64,000 nucleotides of DNA from Aurantimonas sp. 22II-16-19i (GTDB taxonomy: Bacteria > Pseudomonadota > Alphaproteobacteria > Rhizobiales > Rhizobiaceae), in contig NZ_AQQS01000016.1 of NCBI RefSeq assembly GCF_002088275.1, forward strand, positions 55,778 to 119,777, read 5' to 3'. The notes beneath the pieces were generated by a model. It saw only the letters and a program-made list of their open reading frames with translations. It ran no database searches and was not told the origin of the DNA. Both the position numbers and the translations under genes were made by a program. This document shows positions 45,309 through 55,111 of this stretch, in pieces (position 1 is the stretch's first letter; the number at the start of each line of letters is the position of its first letter).

Positions 45309-46985
45309 TCACCCCCCGCTCGTCAGCCCGGGCGGGCCGGTCAGCGCCTCTTCGTCCCGGTACGGGTTCGGCGTGTTGACGTCGGTTTCCTTCTCCGTCT
45401 GGTACCACTGGTCGGCGCGGTAGAGCACCAGCTTGTCGCGGCCGAGGCCCCGCAGCAGCGAGTACATCATGATCAGGAGCACGAAGGCGAAGGGGAAGCC
45501 CGCGACGACGGCCGCCGCCTGCAGCGCCTGGAGCCCGCCCGCGACGACCAGCATTCCAGCGATCGCCCCTTCGGTCACGGCCCAGAAGATGCGCTGGATG
45601 CGCGGCGGGTCGGTGTGGCCGCCGGCCGTCAGCATGTCGATGACGAAGCTGGCGCTGTCCGACGAGGTGACGAACCAGACGACGATCATGACGATGATCA
45701 CCGCCCCTACCAGCGGTGTTGCCGGGAAGAATTCGATCAGCTTGAAGATCGCGTCGCCATAGTCGTTTTTGGTCGCCTCGATCAGCCCGGGATTGCCATC
45801 CAGCTCCATCTTGATGGCGGTTCCGCCGAAGGCGGTGAACCAGAAGAACAGGATCGAGGTCGGGATCAGGAGGACGCCGAGCAGGAACTCGCGGATCGTG
45901 CGCCCGCGCGAGATGCGGGCGATGAAGATACCGACGAAGGGCGACCAGGAGATCCACCACGCCCAGTAGAACAGCGTCCAGTCGACCTGCCAGTTGGTGC
46001 CGGAATAGGCCTCGACCCAGAAGCTGAACTGCACCAGGCTGCCGATGTAGTTGCCGACATTCTCGATGAAGCTGTCGAGGATGAAGAGCGTCGGGCCGAC
46101 GATGACGACGAAGGCGAGCAGCGCGAAACTCAGATAGATGTTGAAGCTGGAGATCCGCTTGATGCCGCCGTCGAGGCCGAGCATCACCGAGATGGTGGCA
46201 AGACCGGTGATGATCGCAATCAGGCCCAGCTGGACGAAGATGTTGTTCGGCATGCCGAGAAACGTCTCCAGGCCGGAATTGATCTGCATCACCCCGAGCC
46301 CCAGCGAGGTGACGACGCCGAACATCGTGCCGAAGACGGCGAGGATGTCGACCGCATGGCCCATCGGGCCATAGATGCGCTCGCCGATCAGCGGGTAGAG
46401 GACCGAGCGGATCGACAGCGGCAGACCCTGGCGATAGTGGAAATAGGCCAGCGACAGGGCGACGATGCAGTAGATGCCCCAGCCATGCAGGCCCCAGTCG
46501 AAGAAGGCCAGAACCATCGCCTGCTTGGCCGCCTCGACGCTCTCCGCCTCGCCCATCGGCGGCGCGAAGAAGTGGAACAGCGGCTCGGCGACCGCCCAGT
46601 AGAGCAGGCCGATGCCGATACCGGCGGAAAACAGCATCGCCACCCAGGACAACAGTCCATATTGCGGCGTCTCGGTCTGCGCGCCGAGGCGGATGTCGCC
46701 ATAGCGCGAGAAGGCCAGGTAGACCGTGAGGACGAGGGACAGGTTGGCGACGAGAATCAGGAACCAGCCGAAATAGTCGGCGATGCCGGTCTGCGCGCCC
46801 TGAAAGACGGTGTTCGCCGTTTCGGGAAAGCCGGCGCCGAAAATCAGGAAGCTCAGGATCAGCCCTGCCGAGATCAGGAAGACCGGCCGGCATACGTGAG
46901 GAAACGGGCCCAATCGGCCAGTCACGACGGCGGTGCCGCTTTGTGCTGCGTTGCCCGAATCTTTGTCTGCGGCTAACCGGGTCAA
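45309..46985 (-). CDS. BCCT-family betaine/choline/carnitine transporter
   Basis: Secondary importer of compatible solutes such as glycine betaine or choline. The 558-residue protein has twelve hydrophobic segments and the family signature region WAWWISWSPFVGIFIARISRGRTIREF, plus the tryptophan-rich GLHGWGIYCIVALSLAYF. The gene appears to start with TTG at 46985, preceded by GGTGGGAA; a GTG about 20 codons later is the alternative because no ATG occurs before the first helix. Tail after the last helix is short (QTEKETDVNTPNPYRDEE). Confidence 0.93.
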   Translation of the reverse strand: MTRLAADKDSGNAAQSGTAVVTGRLGPFPHVCRPVFLISAGLILSFLIFGAGFPETANTVFQGAQTGIADYFGWFLILVANLSLVLTVYLAFSRYGDIRLGAQTETPQYGLLSWVAMLFSAGIGIGLLYWAVAEPLFHFFAPPMGEAESVEAAKQAMVLAFFDWGLHGWGIYCIVALSLAYFHYRQGLPLSIRSVLYPLIGERIYGPMGHAVDILAVFGTMFGVVTSLGLGVMQINSGLETFLGMPNNIFVQLGLIAIITGLATISVMLGLDGGIKRISSFNIYLSFALLAFVVIVGPTLFILDSFIENVGNYIGSLVQFSFWVEAYSGTNWQVDWTLFYWAWWISWSPFVGIFIARISRGRTIREFLLGVLLIPTSILFFWFTAFGGTAIKMELDGNPGLIEATKNDYGDAIFKLIEFFPATPLVGAVIIVMIVVWFVTSSDSASFVIDMLTAGGHTDPPRIQRIFWAVTEGAIAGMLVVAGGLQALQAAAVVAGFPFAFVLLIMMYSLLRGLGRDKLVLYRADQWYQTEKETDVNTPNPYRDEEALTGPPGLTSGG

Positions 46986-47154
46986 GTCGTTCCCACCATT
47001 CTCATTTCCAACGATCCTGGCCCTTTAACTGACGCTGCGCTTGCCCGCGTCAAGACGATTTCCCCCTGTCCGGCGCCGCATCGCTCTTTGCGGGCGCAAC
47101 CAGATCGCCGTCATCGACGTTGTCCGTACACGAGAACCAATGATGGAGACGACA

Positions 47155-47271
47155 ATGATCAGGAGTATTCTGAAGGCTGTGCTGGTCGGCTGGGTGGCGA
47201 AGAAATTCCTCAACCGCGACAAGGACGAGCCAGGCCACGAGACCCCGCGGCGCGAGCCGCGCCGGGTCTGA
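47155..47271 (+). CDS. Small hypothetical protein
   Basis: A 38-residue frame, MIRSILKAVLVGWVAKKFL followed by a charged tail ending PRREPRRV. It has one short hydrophobic/amphipathic helix. GGAG six bases before the ATG at 47155 supports it; in-frame ATGs at 47140 and 47143 would add five residues. No family assigned. It stands between the BCCT transporter and a convergent gene. Confidence 0.5.
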   Translation: MIRSILKAVLVGWVAKKFLNRDKDEPGHETPRREPRRV

Positions 47272-47344
47272 CGCGGCAGGCTTGACGCGCCGGGCAACGC
47301 CCCAGAAGACATTCGAAGGCGGTCGATCGAAAGGTCGGCCGCCT

Positions 47345-47899
47345 TTACTGCATCCGGGGCGCCGGCTTGCCCTCCGGCAGGACCAGCTCGACGATCTGCC
47401 GCTCGTCCTCGGGACAGCTCGGCTCGGCCTCGACATACCAGCCGCGCGCCGTCCAGTTGCGCCCGCCCGCGATGTCGTCCGAGCTCACGCCGGGCTCGAA
47501 GGCCGCACCGACGGCGTAGAAGTCGAAGCAGTTGTCGCCCCGCCGCGCGACCAGGAAGCACCCGCCATTCAGATCCCCCGTCCGGTAGAACGTGCAGAAT
47601 CGGGCATTGCGCACGGTCCAGTCTCCCGGCCAGACCCCCTCCCTGTCGCGATAGGAGAGCGACCCGTCGGCGCCGTAGGATTCCGCCCAGGGGGTGGCGT
47701 TCGCATAGACGCCCTCGAGGTTGCGCCCGGCGAAGGCAACGACCAGCGCCGCATCGTCCATCGTGCCGCGCAGGAGGTCGTCCATTCCCGCCGCGGCGCG
47801 GCCGATCCCGGCGCAGACGAGGATGAGGGCGAGCGACAGCACGAGCGTTCGGACCGGACTGCCGAACCTGCCGTTCGGGCCACCAGCGGCTTCATCCAC
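47345..47899 (-). CDS. Hypothetical exported protein
   Basis: 184 residues with an N-terminal hydrophobic helix (RTLVLSLALILVCAGIGRAAAG, about 17-38) that could be a signal peptide. The rest is rich in tyrosine, tryptophan and glycine: GRNLEGVYANATPWAESYGADGSLSYRDREG, then WTVRNARFCTFYR and GGCFLVARRGDNCFDFY, with three cysteines that could form disulphides. The layout recalls small exported rhizobial proteins with a one-domain beta fold, but I cannot name a family. It lies downstream of, and on the same strand as, two membrane/exported genes. Confidence 0.6.
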   Translation of the reverse strand: MDEAAGGPNGRFGSPVRTLVLSLALILVCAGIGRAAAGMDDLLRGTMDDAALVVAFAGRNLEGVYANATPWAESYGADGSLSYRDREGVWPGDWTVRNARFCTFYRTGDLNGGCFLVARRGDNCFDFYAVGAAFEPGVSSDDIAGGRNWTARGWYVEAEPSCPEDERQIVELVLPEGKPAPRMQ

Positions 47900-47994
47900 G
47901 GCCGGTCCTCCTCCGCTGCGCGTCTCGCGAGTTTGCCGAAGATTGGCCGGGAAGGCCAGAGGGAACCCCGGCGCGCGCCTCGTGCGCCGCGGCC

Positions 47995-48474
47995 TCAGGC
48001 GAGGAAGGCGATGAACCGGCCGGCGAAGATCGCCGCCATCCAGACGAGCAGCGAGAACCCGGCAGAGACGGCGAGCGCCAGGCTGGTCCGGCCCGTCGCC
48101 AGCAGGCGGCGGAAATCGGCCGTCGCATGCAGCGCCATCGCATGCACCGCCCCGGCGAAGACCAGGACGAGCTTCGACAGGAACGCCGGATTGGCCGCAT
48201 AGTCGAAGGGCTGGACGGAAAACAGCAGAAGGCCCGTCGCCGCCGCCAGCGCCAGTCCCGACCCGGCGATCGGCGGCACGACCCGCGCGAGCGGCGCGAG
48301 GAAATCCGCCCTCGCCTTCGCAAGGATGCAGAGGTCGAGGACGGCGATCGAGCCGAACAGCGTCGCCAGCGCCAGAATGTGCAGGGCGTTGACCAGCGGA
48401 TAGACGAATTGCGAGGCCTTCAATGCCTGGGCGGCCGAAGACTGGGCGATCAGGCCGAGAAGTTGCTCGAGCAC
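47995..48474 (-). CDS. DUF6644-like small membrane protein
   Basis: 159 residues with four hydrophobic helices: VYPLVNALHILALATLFGSIAVLDL, PIAGSGLALAAATGLLLFSV, FLSKLVLVFAGAVHAMALHA and LAVSAGFSLLVWMAAIFAGRFIAF. This matches the membrane proteins (DUF6644) that accompany DUF6152 genes. Several histidines near the helix ends (NALHI, AVHAMALHA) could bind a metal or haem. Function unknown. It starts seven bases after the DUF6152 stop, so the two are one operon. Confidence 0.75.
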   Translation of the reverse strand: MLEQLLGLIAQSSAAQALKASQFVYPLVNALHILALATLFGSIAVLDLCILAKARADFLAPLARVVPPIAGSGLALAAATGLLLFSVQPFDYAANPAFLSKLVLVFAGAVHAMALHATADFRRLLATGRTSLALAVSAGFSLLVWMAAIFAGRFIAFLA

Positions 48475-48481
48475 AGGCGTC

Positions 48482-48886
48482 TCAGCCTTCGGGCTTCAGG
48501 CTCTTCGTCCGGTTCGGATAGACGTCGTAGGTCTTGCCGCCGACGGTGATCGTCTCGGCCTTGAAGAGCTTTTCGCCATCAGTGCGCGACCGGTGCCCGG
48601 TGAAGCTCGCACGATCTCCCGCCTTGGCAACGCCCTCGACGAAGCCGGCGCGCTGGGTGGCATAGGGCGGGGCGAGATCGACCTCCCAGGTGCCATCCTC
48701 CGCTTCGACCTCGAGATGGGCATGGGGATTGCCGAGGGAGATCGCGGTGATCTCGCCTTCGAGGCGGCTCTCCTCGTCGGCGGTCCAGCCCCAGCCGTGA
48801 TGGGCGAGCGCCCCCGCCGGCACGGCCAGCGCCATGAGGATGCCGGCGATCGGCGCGGCGGGGCGAAATCGGATCGAGCGTCGCAT
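48482..48886 (-). CDS. DUF6152 family exported protein
   Basis: 134 residues with a signal peptide (MRRSIRFRPAAPIAGILMALAVPAGALAHHGW, cleavage near ALAHH) and a compact domain: EGEITAISLGNPHAHLEVEAEDG, WEVDLAPPYATQRAGF and FKAETITVGGKTYDVYPNR, the DUF6152 pattern. The HHGW after the cleavage site could bind metal. AAGGGAG before the ATG at 48886 fixes the start. Members are usually beside a DUF6644 membrane protein, as here. Confidence 0.78.
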   Translation of the reverse strand: MRRSIRFRPAAPIAGILMALAVPAGALAHHGWGWTADEESRLEGEITAISLGNPHAHLEVEAEDGTWEVDLAPPYATQRAGFVEGVAKAGDRASFTGHRSRTDGEKLFKAETITVGGKTYDVYPNRTKSLKPEG

Positions 48887-49281
48887 GGGCGGGCTCCCTT
48901 CTTGTGTGGATGGGCATCTCTGATAGGCATGGGTTGCGGCGCCGGGCACACGGAACCGCCGTACAGGCAAGGTTAACACCCCGCCGCGACAGCCGATCCT
49001 TCAAGCCGGCGTGATGCCTGACGTGAAGGGTGCCGGCCTTGCCTTTGTCGCCGGGGCGTAGTATGCGCCGCTTCGTCAAAGCCCGGTCTTCAGCTGGGGG
49101 CTGAACGGAAGGCTGCCGGATTGCCGGCTTCATGGCGCTAGAATGTCGCCTGCTTCCCGTGTCTCCGCTCTCGACCGCTCTCGATGCCGCCTTTCCGAAC
49201 AGGCCTCCGGGCCACCTTGGGAAGTCGCAGAGGCTTAGCCGCTGGATCGGGCTCAACACGAAACGGAAAGGCGTATAGCGA
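48887..49281. other. Intergenic region upstream of rpsF
   Basis: About 395 bases between the DUF6152 gene and rpsF, which are divergent. It must hold the ribosomal operon promoter and leader. A weak hairpin with arms near 49190-49225 could be part of an S6:S18-responsive leader, but I could not match the described motif. No small gene recognised. Confidence 0.45.
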
Positions 49282-49740
49282 ATGGCTCTTTACGAGCACG
49301 TATTCCTGTCGCGCCAGGACATCTCGAACCAGCAGGTCGATCAGCTGGTGGAGACGTTCCGGGGCATTCTGGAAAACAATGGCGGCAAGGTTCTCAAGGT
49401 CGAGAACTGGGGCCTCAAGACCCTCACCTACCGCATCAAGAAGAATCGCAAGGCGTATTACACGCTGCTCAACATCGATGCGCCGTCGACGGCCGTCGAC
49501 GAGATGGAGCGCCTGATGCGCTTCAACGAGGACATCCTGCGCTACCTGACCATCAAGGTCGAGGCGCATGAGGAAGGTCCGTCGGCGATGATGCAGAAGC
49601 GCGACGACCGTCCGCGCCGTGGCGGCGACCGGGGCGACCGTCCGGATCGTGGTGATCGGGGCGACCGCGGCGATCGCGGCCCCCGCCGGGACCGGGACGA
49701 CGATCGTCCGCGCCGTCCTCGCGATCACGATTCGGAGTAA
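49282..49740 (+). CDS. rpsF: 30S ribosomal protein S6
   Basis: The 152-residue product has the S6 core [26 protein letters not shown] to about residue 98. An Arg/Gly/Asp-rich tail follows, with repeated GDR units ([28 protein letters not shown]) encoded by a 12-base-like imperfect repeat at about 49620-49690. S6 in many alphaproteobacteria has such an extension, though its length varies. rpsR follows after six bases. Confidence 0.97.
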   Translation: MALYEHVFLSRQDISNQQVDQLVETFRGILENNGGKVLKVENWGLKTLTYRIKKNRKAYYTLLNIDAPSTAVDEMERLMRFNEDILRYLTIKVEAHEEGPSAMMQKRDDRPRRGGDRGDRPDRGDRGDRGDRGPRRDRDDDRPRRPRDHDSE

Positions 49741-49746
49741 GGTCAC

Positions 49747-49995
49747 ATGGTCGATATCGCACAGCTTCCCACCCGCCGTCCGTTCCATCGTCGCCGCAAG
49801 TCCGACCCGTTCTCGGGCTCGGAATCGCCGAAGATCGACTACAAGGACGTCCGGCTCCTGCAGCGCTACATCTCCGAGCGCGGCAAGATTGTTCCCTCGC
49901 GCATCACCGCGGTGTCGCAGAAGAACCAGCGGGCGCTCGCCCGCGCCATCAAGCGCGCGCGCTTCCTGGGTCTCCTGCCCTACATCATCAAGTAG
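49747..49995 (+). CDS. rpsR: 30S ribosomal protein S18
   Basis: 82 residues, with the conserved [50 protein letters not shown]. Binds 16S rRNA together with S6. A weak 7-bp hairpin (50002-50025) follows, before the DUF2232 gene 270 bases further on. Confidence 0.97.
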   Translation: MVDIAQLPTRRPFHRRRKSDPFSGSESPKIDYKDVRLLQRYISERGKIVPSRITAVSQKNQRALARAIKRARFLGLLPYIIK

Positions 49996-50265
49996 GTCGG
50001 CCCCGGCAGGCCTCGCGGTGCCGGGACCTGCCCTAGCCTTTCCGGGACGCTTCCGCGCCCCGGACACCGGGCCTGGTCGCGCGCATCAGCTTTTGCGCGC
50101 GACACGCCGATGTGATGGATCGCCGTTTCGGGCCGTCGTATCGACGGCACCTGAATTGACGATAACCGAATAGACGACGCCTGCCCGGACGAGACCCGTT
50201 CAGGCGGAGCGAGTTGGGGCCAGACGAGCCTCTAACTGCCCCAGCGCAGGACAGCGACCGAACCG

Positions 50266-51240
50266 ATGAGCCCTTCCAGACTTCTCATAGCGGCGGCAGC
50301 CGGCGCGGCCAGCGCCTTGCTCTTCGCCGGCCTCGTGCTGCAGTCGGGCTCGGCCGTCACCCTGGCGCTCGCCGCCCCGATTCCCATCTTCATCGCCAGC
50401 CTCGGTTGGGGCAGCGTCGCCGGGTTCATTGCCGCGATCGTCTCGGCCGTTCTGGTGGCGGCGATCTCCGGGGTCGTCTCCGGCGGCGTCCTCCTGTTCG
50501 TGGCGATGAGCCTGCCTGCGGCGATCGCCGGCCATCTCGTGGGACTCGCGCGGCCCGTCGGCGATCCCGAACCCGAGGGCCGCCCCGAAAGCTCTCCCAG
50601 CCTCCACCCGGCTTCCGCCGGTCCGCAGCTGATGTGGTACCCGCTCGAGCGCGTGCTCTTTGCGATCACGGCCATGGCCGCCGTCGCCTGCATTGGGCTC
50701 GGCTGGTATCTCGGCTATGACGTCGAGGCGCTGAAGCCCGAAATCATCGAGGCGCTGAGCCAGAGCGGCAATGCCGGCCAGATGAGCGAAGTCGAGGTCG
50801 AGGCGGTGGCCGGGCTGCTGCTGTCGCTGGTGCCGGTCGTCCAGCCGGCCGTGCTGACGCTGACCCTCGGAGTCGGCCTCTATCTCGCCGCCTGGGTCAC
50901 CCGGATATCCGACAGGCTGCCGCGCCCGAAGGACGACATCCCGAGTGCCCTGCACCTGCCGCCGCTGGCCTTGTTCCTCTTCGTCGCCGGCCTCGCCGGC
51001 TCCTTCCTGCCCGGGACGGCCGAGCATGTCGCGGCGGTTTTCTGCGGCGCCTTCGGCATGGCCTTCACCTTCGTCGGCCTCGCCCGGCTGCATGCCCGCA
51101 CGCGCGGTCGCTCGAACCGCGGCCTCCTGCTCTTCGTCTCTTATGCGGCGATCGTGATCCTCTCGTTCCCGCTCGTCATCTTCACCTGCCTCGGCATCTT
51201 CGACACGGTCAGTCGGATGCGGAACCCTCCCCCCGCCTGA
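50266..51240 (+). CDS. DUF2232 family membrane protein
   Basis: 324 residues with about eight hydrophobic helices. DUF2232 proteins sit between rpsR and rplI in many alphaproteobacteria, and the order is the same here. They are thought to be S-component-like membrane proteins, but no substrate is known. A hydrophilic loop (about 97-123) separates the two halves. The rplI gene begins 59 bases later. Confidence 0.88.
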   Translation: MSPSRLLIAAAAGAASALLFAGLVLQSGSAVTLALAAPIPIFIASLGWGSVAGFIAAIVSAVLVAAISGVVSGGVLLFVAMSLPAAIAGHLVGLARPVGDPEPEGRPESSPSLHPASAGPQLMWYPLERVLFAITAMAAVACIGLGWYLGYDVEALKPEIIEALSQSGNAGQMSEVEVEAVAGLLLSLVPVVQPAVLTLTLGVGLYLAAWVTRISDRLPRPKDDIPSALHLPPLALFLFVAGLAGSFLPGTAEHVAAVFCGAFGMAFTFVGLARLHARTRGRSNRGLLLFVSYAAIVILSFPLVIFTCLGIFDTVSRMRNPPPA

Positions 51241-51299
51241 GCGGGGCAACGACCAAGCGCCTGAAATCGATTCAGTACTGAAAGAAGGAAACCAAAAAG

Positions 51300-51902
51300 A
51301 TGGAAGTGATTCTCCTGGAGCGTATCGCCCGCCTCGGCCAGATGGGCGAGACCGTGAAGGTCCGCGACGGCTACGCCCGCAACTACCTCCTGCCGACCGG
51401 CCGGGCGCTGCGCTCGAACGCCGCCAACCAGGCCCGCTTCGAGGCCCAGAAGGCCCAGCTCGTCCAGCGTAACGAAGAGCGCAAGACCGAGGCCCGCGGC
51501 GTCGCCGAAACCCTGGAAGGCCGCTCCTTCATCGTCGTGCGCTCGGCGGGCGAGACCGGCCAGCTCTATGGTTCGGTGTCTACCCGCGACATCGCCGACA
51601 TCCTCGCCGCGCAGGACTACAAGGTCGGCCGCAACCAGGTCGAGCTGAACAACCCGATCAAGACGATCGGCCTGCACACCGTCTCGATCAGTCTCCACCC
51701 GGAGGTCGTCGTCGGGATCCAGCTCAACATCGCCCGCTCGCCGGACGAGGCCGAGCGCCAGGCCCGCGGCGAGAGCCTCACCTCGGCCGACGCGATCTAC
51801 GGCGTGGACGAGCCGGACTATGCCCAGGCGGCGGCGGAAGATCTCGAGGACGAGGCTGCCGAGGGTGAGGCCGAGGGCGACGACGAGGAAGTCGCCGGCT
51901 GA
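51300..51902 (+). CDS. rplI: 50S ribosomal protein L9
   Basis: 200 residues: [37 protein letters not shown] is the L9 N-terminal domain; the C-terminal RNA-binding domain ends near residue 148. About 40 extra residues follow, strongly acidic ([18 protein letters not shown]). AAGAAGGAAACC lies before the ATG. A strong terminator follows. Confidence 0.97.
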   Translation: MEVILLERIARLGQMGETVKVRDGYARNYLLPTGRALRSNAANQARFEAQKAQLVQRNEERKTEARGVAETLEGRSFIVVRSAGETGQLYGSVSTRDIADILAAQDYKVGRNQVELNNPIKTIGLHTVSISLHPEVVVGIQLNIARSPDEAERQARGESLTSADAIYGVDEPDYAQAAAEDLEDEAAEGEAEGDDEEVAG

Positions 51903-51940
51903 ATTTTGCCGGGCAAATGACGATTTGATGTCGAGAATTT

Positions 51941-51968
51941 GAGCCCCGGTCGTCCGGGGCTCTTTTCT
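51941..51968 (+). terminator. Rho-independent terminator after rplI
   Basis: GAGCCCCGG (51941-51949), loop TCGT, CCGGGGCTC (51954-51962), then TTTTCTT: a perfect 9-bp GC-rich stem with a T-rich tail. It ends the rpsF-rpsR-DUF2232-rplI operon. Confidence 0.92.
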
Positions 51969-52265
51969 TATGCAAATTGGTGCTTAAGATTCCCCCTGCA
52001 AAGTTGAACGAGCAACCAGTACCCGACGGCCGTCAGCCGCCGCGGTCTCTGGAGCATCGGTCGATCCTCTGAGCGCAGCCTGCGGGGACAAAGAAAACGA
52101 TCGGCACAGACGACGAGGCGACCGGCCGGGAGGGGCCCATCGCCGACCGACTGACGTATCGCGCAAGACCTTGCGGGGGCTTGTGGGACCTTGTCTTGAC
52201 GACGGAACTCCTGCGCCCGGACGACCACCCGGTGCTCCGACGGCTCTTGCCAGGAGATCGGCGCC

Positions 52266-53549
52266 ATGAATCGCATTCTCAAATACTACCTGGACACCCT
52301 CATCCACACCGGTGACTTCACCGTCATCGACGCCGAGGGAACTTCCCGCAACTGGGGTGACGGAACGGGCAAGCCCCTGGTCGTGCGCTTCAACACCAAA
52401 GCCGCCGAGAGGGCCGTCGCGCTCAATCCGAGCCTGAGGTTCGGCGAAGCCTACATGAACGGCGGCACGGACGTCGTCGAGGGGACGATGTACGACGTCC
52501 TCGCCCTCATCTTCCAGAATGCCGGCAACACCGTGACCAGCCGCCCCTGGATGCGGGCGATCGAGAAGCTCAGGCGCGGCGCGCGGCGGATCGTCCAGTA
52601 CAACACTCCGCGCCGGGCCCGCTCCAACGTCCAGCACCACTACGACCTCTCGGGCCAGCTCTACGACCTCTTCCTCGACGAGGACCGGCAATATTCCTGC
52701 GCCTATTTCGAGCGTCCGGACGCGACGCTGGAGGAGGCGCAGCTCGCCAAGAAGCGGCACGTCGCCGCCAAGCTGAAGTTCGACCGGGACGATCTGCGGG
52801 TTCTCGACATCGGCTGCGGCTGGGGCGGCATGGGCCTCTATCTCGCCCGCAACCTTTCCGCCGACGTGGTCGGCGTGACGCTGTCGGACGAACAGCTGGC
52901 GATCGCCGAGGCGCGGGCGCGCGACGCGGGGCTTGCCGATCGCGCCGAGTTCCGGCTGCAGGACTACCGCAAGACCGAGGGGCCGTTCGACCGGATCGTT
53001 TCGGTCGGCATGTTCGAGCATGTGGGCGTCGGCTTCTACGACGAGTTCTTCGCCCGCTGCTCGAAGGTGCTGAAGGACGACGGCGTGATGCTCCTGCACA
53101 CGATCGGCCGCTACGATCCCCCGGGCAACACCAATGCCTTCATCGCCAAATACATCTTCCCCGGGGGCTACATCCCTGCCCTGTCCGAGGTGATGGCGGC
53201 CAGCGAGCGGCATGGCCTGATCGTCACCGACGTCGAGGTCCTCCGCATCCACTATGCCGAGACGCTCAAGCACTGGCGCGAGCGGTTCCTGGCCCATCGC
53301 GAGGAAGCCAAGGCGCTCTACGACGAACGCTTCTGCAGGATGTGGGAGTTCTATCTCGCCGCGTCGGAATCGGCGTTCCGCTGGCAGAACCTGGTGGTCT
53401 TCCAGCTGCAGTTCACCAAGAGCCTCGACACGCTGCCGATCACCCGCGGCTACATGAGCGCCGAGGAAGACAGGCTGCGGCGGGTCGATGCGCCGGCCGT
53501 CGCACCCGCCAACGTCTCCGACATCCGGGAGCGCGAAGCGGCGGAGTGA
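52266..53549 (+). CDS. cfa: Cyclopropane-fatty-acyl-phospholipid synthase
   Basis: Methylates the double bond of membrane phospholipid acyl chains to cyclopropane rings. The 427-residue protein has an N-terminal lipid-binding part and a methyltransferase core with VLDIGCGWGGMGLYLA, GVTLSDEQLAIAEARA, FDRIVSVGMFEHVG and the C-terminal RMWEFYLAASESAFRW. The start at 52266 follows a gap of about 300 bases in which no other gene was recognised. The stand-alone position is normal. Confidence 0.93.
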   Translation: MNRILKYYLDTLIHTGDFTVIDAEGTSRNWGDGTGKPLVVRFNTKAAERAVALNPSLRFGEAYMNGGTDVVEGTMYDVLALIFQNAGNTVTSRPWMRAIEKLRRGARRIVQYNTPRRARSNVQHHYDLSGQLYDLFLDEDRQYSCAYFERPDATLEEAQLAKKRHVAAKLKFDRDDLRVLDIGCGWGGMGLYLARNLSADVVGVTLSDEQLAIAEARARDAGLADRAEFRLQDYRKTEGPFDRIVSVGMFEHVGVGFYDEFFARCSKVLKDDGVMLLHTIGRYDPPGNTNAFIAKYIFPGGYIPALSEVMAASERHGLIVTDVEVLRIHYAETLKHWRERFLAHREEAKALYDERFCRMWEFYLAASESAFRWQNLVVFQLQFTKSLDTLPITRGYMSAEEDRLRRVDAPAVAPANVSDIREREAAE

Positions 53550-53761
53550 GGCTGCGGCCGGGCCGGCACGGCTCGTGCGACGCGCTGGCGCTTGGGCCCG
53601 CCACGGTCCCGCGCGTGCGAACGATGAAGAAACAGCGGCCCGGTTGGTGCCGCTGGTTCTCTATGTCGTCGGAAGGTTCATGTCGCCAAAGCACCTCGGC
53701 GCCGCGTTCGCGGCAGGGAAGCGGTGGACGGTCCTCGGAAAACCGCCCGCTCGCCACGGCT

Positions 53762-54103
53762 TCAGCCGAACAGCTCGAGTTCGTCGTCATTGGCCGCGAT
53801 CTCCTCGATCTCGGCCTTGTGCAGCCGGCGCTTCAACTCGGAGAGCCGGATGGTGCTGAGCGCCGGGCCGATGGCGATCGACCAGCCGTCGGCCGTCTCC
53901 TCGCCGACCGCGGAGACGAAGTTCGACAGGTTGTCGAGCACCTGCGTGGTATGGTCGATCCTCTGCACGGCGCGGATGTAGTCCGGATCGTGGGAGAGAT
54001 GTTCGTGGCAGACGAGGTGATGCATCTCCTCGGCGGTGACGGCGAGGGCGCGCAGTTCATCGGCCAGTGTCTGGAGCAGGCTGGAGAGGGGAAGTGTCGT
54101 CAT
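53762..54103 (-). CDS. CheT-like chemotaxis operon protein
   Basis: 113 residues, mostly helical (LLQTLADELRALAVTAEEMHHLVCHEHLS, VLDNLSNFVSAVGEETADG), with no known domain visible. It is the last gene of the che operon, directly after cheD, which is where Sinorhizobium meliloti has cheT; its size is comparable. I therefore call it CheT-like on position and helical content, not on sequence I can verify. The ATG at 54103 has GAGAGGGG upstream. Confidence 0.6.
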   Translation of the reverse strand: MTTLPLSSLLQTLADELRALAVTAEEMHHLVCHEHLSHDPDYIRAVQRIDHTTQVLDNLSNFVSAVGEETADGWSIAIGPALSTIRLSELKRRLHKAEIEEIAANDDELELFG

Positions 54104-54185
54104 TGATACTCTCGATTGATCCGGCCTGCGGACTGGCTCACTTGGAATTTCGCGAGGGAACCGCCGCGCCGTCGGCGCGACTTGG

Positions 54186-54725
54186 TCAGAAGAGGTCGAC
54201 GTCGCCGATCGTCTGCGGCGCCCTGGCGGGAGCGGCGACGGGGATCTTCGGCATGGCCGTCTCTTCGAAGAAGATCTGGCGGGCGCGGCCGGAATGCGGC
54301 CAGTATTCGATCCGGCGGCCGCGGGTCCCGCCGAGGGAACCGCCCAGATAGCGGATGTTCTCCATCTGCAGGAAACGCTCGGCGAAGGCGGCGTTCTTGG
54401 CGCCGACATCGGAGAGGCCATCGACGGTGCGGGCTCCGCCGAAGAGCTTCGCCTCGAGATGCCCCCGGCGTGCGCCGCGCTGCAGCAGGCCGTTGATCAG
54501 AACCTCCATCAGATACAGGCCGAAGCTCTCGCTCCGCCCGGCTTCGGGGCCACCGCTACCTGGCAGGAGAAAGTGGTTCATCCCGCCGACACCCGCCTCG
54601 GGGTCGCGGATGCAGGCGGCGACGCAGGAGCCGAGCAGCGTGGTCAGGACCGTGTCCTCGCCGCGCTCGACCTTCGCTTCGCCCTGCATGATGTGGATAC
54701 GGTTCGGACGCCCCCCGGAGATCAT
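54186..54725 (-). CDS. cheD: Chemoreceptor glutamine deamidase CheD
   Basis: Deamidates receptor glutamines. The 179-residue product has the catalytic cysteine 34 in [11 protein letters not shown] and histidine 51 in GMNHFLLPG, followed by [12 protein letters not shown]. Its ATG overlaps the preceding cheY stop as ATGA. The C-terminal 25 residues beyond the fold are polar. Confidence 0.93.
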   Translation of the reverse strand: MISGGRPNRIHIMQGEAKVERGEDTVLTTLLGSCVAACIRDPEAGVGGMNHFLLPGSGGPEAGRSESFGLYLMEVLINGLLQRGARRGHLEAKLFGGARTVDGLSDVGAKNAAFAERFLQMENIRYLGGSLGGTRGRRIEYWPHSGRARQIFFEETAMPKIPVAAPARAPQTIGDVDLF

Positions 54726-55111
54726 TGCAAACGTCCCACCACGGCTTCGATCGTCTTCTTCAGGACGGGCACGGTGATCGGCTTGGCGAGAAAGTTGTTC
54801 ACGCCGAGCTGCGCCGCGCGCATGACGAGGTCACGGTCGCCCTTGCTCGTCAGGATGATGAAGGGCGTCTTCTGGGTCTTCTTGTACGACCGGATCGCCT
54901 GCAGGAGCTGGATCCCGTCGAGCTTCGGCATGTTGAAGTCGGAGATGATGATGTGACACGGCGTCGTCATCATCGCCTTCAATGCCTCTTCGCCATCGCA
55001 GGCGAAGACGATCTGCTTGATGCCGAGCTGTTCCAACGCGTCGCGAATCAACATACGACTCGTTCGGTGATCATCGACGATCAGTACTTTCAGTTGGTCT
55101 TTGATGCTCAT
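54722..55111 (-). CDS. cheY: Response regulator CheY (second copy in operon)
   Basis: 129-residue single receiver domain with acidic pocket VDDHRTSRM, phosphoacceptor aspartate 58 in [13 protein letters not shown], threonine/serine in ILTSKG and lysine in FLAKPITV. In S. meliloti the copy after cheB is CheY2, the motor-controlling one, and this gene has the same place. cheD is coupled to it by ATGA. Confidence 0.92.
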   Translation of the reverse strand: MSIKDQLKVLIVDDHRTSRMLIRDALEQLGIKQIVFACDGEEALKAMMTTPCHIIISDFNMPKLDGIQLLQAIRSYKKTQKTPFIILTSKGDRDLVMRAAQLGVNNFLAKPITVPVLKKTIEAVVGRLQ

